NCBI GenBank assembly: GCA_030323885.1
Contig: CM059187.1
Span: forward strand, 125,782,025 to 125,846,024
Direction: 5' to 3'
DNA: 64,000 nucleotides
Origin: Branchipolynoe longqiensis
Taxonomy: Eukaryota; Annelida; Polychaeta; Phyllodocida; Polynoidae
This document shows, piece by piece, positions 59,206-64,000 of this stretch. The stretch's first letter is position 1. Each line of letters starts with the position of its first letter. The translations under genes were made by a program, and so were the position numbers. Below the pieces are notes generated by a model. That model saw only the letters and a program-made list of their open reading frames with translations. It ran no database searches and was not told the origin of the DNA.

Positions 59206-60138
59206 ATGCCCGGCCGCGGCAAAGGGAAGAGTCGGAGGAACTCCAAGACCTCCGGGATGGCCACACCAGGACCCTCCTCGGGCTCCCCGGGTAGCCCCGT
59301 CCCCTCTGCGGCCCCGACTTCCCCGGCAGCACCCTCGGGCCAGCCCAGCAGCGAGACGGCCCTCCTCATCGAGGCCATCACCCGCCTCACCAGACGCATG
59401 GACAGAGACCTGGACGACAGGGGGGAGGCCCGAGGGGCCCCGCGGAGCCCCCCGCCCAGGCCGAGGCGGGAGCCCGCCTGCAGCCTTCACCACGTCCCGG
59501 CGCCTCGGGCGTACGCCGCAGCCGGGAGCCGGCCGCCGCCTCCACCTCAAGCGACTCAGCCCGGGGGCCCGCACCTACAGTACCAGGGCTACGCCCACGC
59601 CAGCTCAGCACCACCGCCCACCTACCGCCCGGATCCCGAGGAGTACAGCCCGGCATCCGCGGCCGACGCGGTCCGCGAGCTCCTCGCATCCGCCGAGGCG
59701 CATTGCACCGTGCACCGCCGAGGGATCCCAGCCGATTACCTCTTCCCCTGCGACCTCGTGGAGAGGGGTGCGGGGCGCAAGGCAGTCAAGCTCGGAGAAG
59801 CAACCAAGGACGAGTACAGCCTCGCCCTCCTCTCCATGGTCAACCACCCATCCTTCCCGGATCACTCCCTCCAGGGCCTACACCAACACCACCTCACCCT
59901 CATGAGAGACGTCCTCATCCACCCCTGGCCGACCGTCCGCCGGTACTCGGAGACCATCTTTTCCTGGATCGCGGACGGAAGGCTCCCCCAGGGGTGGCAT
60001 GACCCTGTGGCCCTCAACGCGCTCAGGGTCGACTCCCTCACCACGCACCCCGGCAACACCAGCTCCCCGAGGCGACGATGGGGCCCGAGGCGCACACCTG
60101 CCCCGGCAGCAACCCGACACACGCACCGCCTACGATAG
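59206..60138 (+). CDS. gag-like protein of the GC-rich element
   Basis: The ATG in gcaccATGc begins MPGRGKGKSRRNSK (basic). An S/P/T-rich stretch follows, then TALLIEAITRLTRRMDRDLD (helix) and P-rich sequence. The conserved part (about residues 160-275) contains VKLGEATKDEYSLALLSM, HLTLMRDVLIHPW and TIFSWIADGRLPQGWHDP. About 310 codons to TAG. In another frame just downstream (to ~60358) lies HVCAYCANVRRILTMHSEAG followed by C, a C-x2-C-x12-H-x4-C zinc-finger spacing. A frameshift near 60050-60110 has probably cut it off, or a programmed shift joins it. Structural RNA-binding role inferred. Confidence 0.65.
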   Translation: MPGRGKGKSRRNSKTSGMATPGPSSGSPGSPVPSAAPTSPAAPSGQPSSETALLIEAITRLTRRMDRDLDDRGEARGAPRSPPPRPRREPACSLHHVPAPRAYAAAGSRPPPPPQATQPGGPHLQYQGYAHASSAPPPTYRPDPEEYSPASAADAVRELLASAEAHCTVHRRGIPADYLFPCDLVERGAGRKAVKLGEATKDEYSLALLSMVNHPSFPDHSLQGLHQHHLTLMRDVLIHPWPTVRRYSETIFSWIADGRLPQGWHDPVALNALRVDSLTTHPGNTSSPRRRWGPRRTPAPAATRHTHRLR

Positions 60139-60239
60139 GCACACTCATGGGGCTCCCTGCTCCGCTTGGAATCGCGATCCCGCCTCGTGCGATCGGGCAC
60201 CCCTCGGAGAGGCTCACGGCGAGGTGGGAGACAGGCGCC

Positions 60240-60358
60240 GGCACGTCTGTGCCTATTGCGCCAACGTCCGGCGCATATTAACAATGCACAGCGAGGCCGG
60301 ATGCCGCACCAAGCAAGCCCGTGAGCGCCAGACCCCGGCCGCCTCGGCGGATTTTTGA
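60240..60358 (+). other. C2HC zinc-finger segment in the shifted frame
   Basis: Frame +1 relative to the gag above, ending at TGA 60356-60358. Cysteines of VCAYC, then H in TMHSE and C in AGCRT have zinc-knuckle-like spacing. It lies where the gag C-terminus should be. Confidence 0.5.
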
Positions 60359-60965
60359 TCCGCCGGCCTCCCCCCGGCTGGCCCGGGGGGCCTACCCCGG
60401 CGCCTCACCCCAGCCATTCCCGACAGCCCCGCGATTCCCACCGACGGCCTCCCAGCGAACACCGATCGAAACGCCGCCCAGAAGAAGCCGAGGATCATCA
60501 CCTCGCACCTCACACCTCAGATGACTCAGCCCAGCCCAGCCCTGAGGAGTTCGCTGCCCCCCTGCTCGACCCTCACCGGACCTCCTCCCCCCGGGCCTCA
60601 GGAGCGGGCCTCCCTTTTTTGGCCGCCCGCTCCCCTTCCACGTAGGCCCCGGACCCTCCTCTCAACCAGGCCTGCCTCTCCGGGCGCGCCTCGAGCCCTC
60701 TCCTTACTCTTTGGCGGAGGGCTCCTCGGCCCCCCCCTCTACCAACTCTGACACTGCTCCTTCTGAGCCCCTCCTCTATTTATCCTCTGCTCCTCATGAG
60801 CCCCTTACTGTATTGCTCCTCACGAGCCTGTTGCTCCTCATCAGCCCCTCTTATTGCTCTCTGCCTCCTCAGCCTGGTACCTCCTCTGTTGCCCTGCTTG
60901 TACCTTACATTTTTCCCATATGTTTTGTTCTTCTCACTGTTCTCTGTATTTGCCCGAGGCGTCAC

Positions 60966-60971
60966 AATAAA
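60966..60971 (+). terminator. polyadenylation signal of the gag-only element
   Basis: aataaa within gaggcgtcacaataaacgcc, an 8-base hairpin context (gaggcgt/acgcctc). Conserved in the short copy. Confidence 0.6.
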
Positions 60972-61018
60972 CGCCTCAGTTTTCCCACATCCGCCTCTGT
61001 TCTTCCTTCTCGCGCATC

Positions 61019-62767
61019 ACAGTTCATATGCTCACAATATTGTATTGGGTAGAGAAGAATAACTCGATTCTTCCTTCCATTTCTCAAAGTTAAGTACGAA
61101 GTTCACCAACATTTATTTTCATATTGCTATGTACTGGGCAGCCTCGGTAACCTTACCTTACTGGCATTAGTTCTGTGCGTGTGTGTTATTTGTTAAAGCT
61201 AGTTTAAAATACCTAATATAGTAATAGACTGATATCCTCGTTTCTTTGACACATATATCGTGTCGATTCAGTTAATAAAATTTGCTAATCATTTCTTGTG
61301 GGGAATTTTGAAAGACGTTATTTTCCAGCAGTACAACTGGTTTAAGCTGGAACAGCCGTTTTGGTTTCTCTGAGTGTGTTAGTAATAGCAGGACCTATTG
61401 TCCGTGACTTCGATTCTTATCTGTTCTATCAACCTTAAGAGATATCGCTATATCAGAGTCCGTCGGTTGGGGTACCTACACATAATCCTATATCGCTACC
61501 TCTCCGTTGAAAAAGACCAACTTGTGTTCAAATGATGAAAGACAAAGTGCTTATGGTATATTTGTTACCACGCAAGTTGATACCTGTGGTAACAAGTGCG
61601 TATGGTTCGGGGCGGATCGATTTCCAGACGACCTGGAATCACTGCTATTCTGGAACTGCCCTCACTCCTACTTATATGGTTACATGGTGTGAACAACTCC
61701 CCGTGTGGTTTTCTTTTAGTAGATTCCCATTTTCTCACTCAAATGTGTTATTGTCATCTTTTTAAATTTTTCACGGTCTGTTCCAATTCTTTTTTTAATG
61801 ACAACAAATATAACTTTAGATTTATTGTAAATGTAAAATTATTTTGTTTAAATAACACGCACAAAAACACCAAATCTATCTGTGATCAAGAGATGATTAC
61901 TTGTCACATAATTTTATGTGAAAGATGCCTGATAGAATGTCGTTTTGTCTGACACGAATCGATCAGGTCATAATTAAGATTGGGGTGTACATAGGTGTGA
62001 AGCTAAATACAAAATAAGCATGCAATTTTTGTAGTAAAACGTCGGTGGATTTGTCTGTCTCTAAGAACTCCCGGCACGGTAAATCATTGGTGACAACCAT
62101 TATAAACACGTTATATATTTTTGTTTATATGTGTTGACCATGGCCATCGACCTATACAATTGACATTGATTCATATTATAATCTGGAAATATGTGTCCGA
62201 CTGCGCGCTACAGTGCATTATGTGGGTAATGTAAGCAAAATCCTATAGATTTCTTTCAGTAGATTGCCCTTAATACAGCGCTGAGTACAAACATGTGGTA
62301 GTCTTGTGTGTGGCTGCCAGAACCTCTGTTATCAAAACCAGCTTGATCTCGACCATGAATTGTTTGAACGACCTGTTCGCTGCGTATTTTCATGAAAATA
62401 ATGCGACTTGCATACCTTCGCTTTGTGGGTGTTATATTATCAACATACTGCCTTATGAGGAGGTTGCGGATTATTTACATAGTGTAAATACTCAGGATGG
62501 CCGATGTTTTTCTTCCCCTTCCCCACTCATCCCCCCCACTCTCTTACACCAAATCATCGGTTGCCTGTTAGTAAGCCATGAGCATTGCTCAGGGTCGCCG
62601 CCAGGGTGCGCCACGGTGAGACCCGTGTCGAGTTCCACTGATACCAGCCCGAGTGGGGTCGTGGACATACACACTCACACACATACCTACAGACCACCAG
62701 AGACTGCCACCGAGGCAGCCTGTGTGCAGCTGCTTTTAGAGTTTACCTGACAGTGTTTGTGTTGCAG
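61019..62767. other. DEPTOR intron 2, 3' part; no gene seen
   Basis: Open frames at 61507-61952 and 62295-62750 have no recognisable domain. The latter stops 17 bases before the exon 3 acceptor. A cttccccttccccactcatc pyrimidine tract lies at 62513. Confidence 0.45.
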
Positions 62768-62888
62768 TACCGGAGGAGCTTCCGTTCAGAGACGATACTG
62801 GCTTCTACCGCTACAGGAAGGACGACAGCACCTTCCCCTGGCACGAGTCGGTGACCCTGTTCCTGAAAGGCCAGCGTCTATTCAACAG
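62768..62888 (+). CDS. DEPTOR: DEPTOR exon 3 (end of first DEP domain and linker)
   Basis: Acceptor gttgcag/TA and donor CAACAG/gtaact. In phase 1, compatible with exon 2 (HQ plus I). Encodes PEELPFRDDTGFYRYRKDDS, TFPWHES, VTLFLKGQRLFN. Vertebrate DEPTOR has FYRFRKDDGTFP and MRGQRLYE here. 121 bases, out phase 0 or 2 by codon count: 119 bases after the split codon leave two over, so phase 2. The second DEP domain and PDZ domain lie beyond the window. Confidence 0.93.
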
Positions 62889-63415
62889 GTAACTGCCTGC
62901 TTATCCCTGTGTCTGTCCACCTGGGATTCTTGTCCTTTATCCAGTGCAGCAACTGCCTGCTTATCCCTGTGTCTGTCCACCCGGGATTCTCGTCCTTTAT
63001 CCAGTGCAGCAACAGTTTACTGCCTGATTATCCATGTGTCTGTCCAACTGGGCCTCTTGTCCTTTATCCAGTGCAGCAACTGCCTGCTTATCCCTGTGCC
63101 TGTCCACCCGAGCTTCTCGTCCTTTATCCAGTGCAGCAACTGCACCCTGTGTCTGTCCGCCCGGGCTTCTCGATCTCATCCTATAACTAGTGCAGCAACT
63201 GCTTGCTTATCCCTGTGTCTGTCCACCCGGCCTTCTCGTCCTTTATCCAGTGCAGCAACTGCACCCTGTGTCTGTCCACCCGGGCTTCTCAATCTCATCC
63301 TTTATCTAGTGCAGCAACTGCTTGCTTATCCCTGTATCTGTCCACCCGGCCTTCTCGTCCTTTATCCAGTGCAGCAACTGCCTGGTTATCCCTGTGTCTG
63401 TCCACCCTGTGTCCC
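62889..63415 (+). repeat. 58-60-bp minisatellite at the DEPTOR exon 3 donor
   Basis: About eight units of cagcaactgcctgcttatcc, ctgtgtctgtccacccggg, ttctcgtcctttatccagtg. Some units have lost ~15 bases. The first unit begins at the donor site itself (gtaactgcctgc versus gcaactgcctgc). The array happens to be open in one frame for ~230 codons, but this comes from the unit length, not from a gene. Confidence 0.9.
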
Positions 63416-64000
63416 ACACCACTTATGCCTCACTATCACTGCTAACAGTAGGAGGTGGACCGGGTGAACCTGTGAATGGCGCTTCAGAATGTTGGTATCT
63501 ATCTTTAGCTCTGATACTCTGACTGCAGTTCAAGTTGATTAGTCTGTATGATAAATAATCGTGCGAACACGAACCTAGCTTTATGTGCCGTATAAGAGCA
63601 TGTTAATATAGATAATAAAAGTTCCTACACGCATATATGGGTTCTTCTTTGCTGCTGGTCCTAAAAAGGGGGAATCGGGGGTAAAAACTTAAACACGTCA
63701 CAGCTTATCCTAGTTAGGCTTGGTGTGTTCCACATATATCCTATTTTAAGGCACAATTAAAAGAAAAGCAGTTTGGACCCCGATTGCACGTCAGGGTGGC
63801 TTTGAACTTGACTAAGTGGAGAACGTTACGCGTGTTTCGGTGTGACACAAAAAGCCGCCTAGTGTCAGATTTAGAACTAAACCCTTACTTTTTCCTAGTA
63901 TGGTTTTGAACTGCACTCACTAGGAGTAAGTAAGTGCAATTTTATGAGGGTCCGTCCACTTGAGAGTAGAACAGAGGACTTATAAAATATTTCAAGATCA
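63416..64000. other. DEPTOR intron, nothing seen
   Basis: AT-rich sequence to the window end. No exon-like segment recognised. Confidence 0.4.

Larger units (their letters stand above)
58913..61018 (+). mobile_element. GC-rich gag-only retroelement
   Basis: Same two ends as the 614-bp element at 21306-21919 (gtcgtaatgcgaagcatttc ... ttctcgcgcatca), with about 1.5 kb of extra coding middle. TATA-like ttataagg at 59079-59086, gag ATG at 59206, aataaa at 60966-60971. No RT or recombinase. Strongly GC-rich and C-rich against an AT-rich intron. The gag resembles that of the Ngaro element, so an autonomous YR element probably mobilises it. Confidence 0.75.

Noticed and set aside
58907..59905. 332-codon plus-strand open frame
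   Set aside because: GC-rich shadow of the gag frame from 59206. Composition P/R/S only, and it lacks the blocks conserved with the Ngaro gag.
62295..62750. 151-codon frame just before DEPTOR exon 3
   Set aside because: Ends in a stop 17 bases before the acceptor and has no DEPTOR similarity.
62889..63415. CRISPR-like array or a 236-codon gene
   Set aside because: Head-to-tail units without unique spacers, in animal DNA. The open frame comes from the repeat length. It is an intronic minisatellite.

Overview
This is invertebrate animal (bilaterian) nuclear DNA. Host genes are split by GT-AG introns, the background is AT-rich with many (TA)n tracts, and most of the window is transposable elements. 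Tyrosine-recombinase retroelements (DIRS and Ngaro types), tRNA-headed SINEs, Harbinger, pogo and hAT-like MITEs, and TIR elements that carry satellite monomers would suit a mollusc or another lophotrochozoan. The sequence alone does not fix the phylum.

Two host genes are recognised. DSCC1 (the DCC1 subunit of the CTF18 clamp loader, sister-chromatid cohesion) is on the minus strand at about 35.5-25.97 kb. Nine exons with compatible splice phases run to its stop codon, plus one phase-compatible candidate first exon. DEPTOR (DEP-domain mTOR inhibitor) is on the plus strand. Its start exon is at 39094-39173, the first DEP domain lies in exons at 50157-50341 and 62768-62888, and the gene continues beyond the window. 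The two genes are head to head, as in human 8q24.12, so this looks like an old conserved gene pair.

Region by region: 1-5.7 kb holds SINEs, microsatellites, a fold-back repeat and a TTAAAG-ended MITE. From 5.74 to 17.05 kb there are two different DIRS-like elements (A and B) in the same minus orientation, each with gag, RT-RNase H and tyrosine recombinase (YR). Each also has inverted terminal repeats and an extra 90-bp perfect inverted repeat enclosing an ICR-like spacer. From 17 to 25.8 kb are SINEs, a LINE 3' scrap, a GC-rich 614-bp retroelement derivative, a CCGGTGT-ended element and a 207-bp tandem array. From 25.9 to 39.2 kb lie DSCC1, a dead Harbinger transposase and the DEPTOR start. 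From 39.2 to 50.2 kb is DEPTOR intron 1, with an array of RFX X-box-like motifs, a satellite-bearing hAT-like element and the AGGTAYCCC repeat family. From 50.3 to 62.8 kb is intron 2, which holds a degraded Ngaro-type element with A1...B1-A2-B2 split direct repeats, a LINE pseudogene and a GC-rich gag-only element. From 62.9 kb on, a 58-60-bp minisatellite begins right at the DEPTOR exon 3 donor site.

All retroelements here are damaged by stops, frameshifts or loss of catalytic residues. The best-preserved reading frames are the RT-RNase H genes of A and B.
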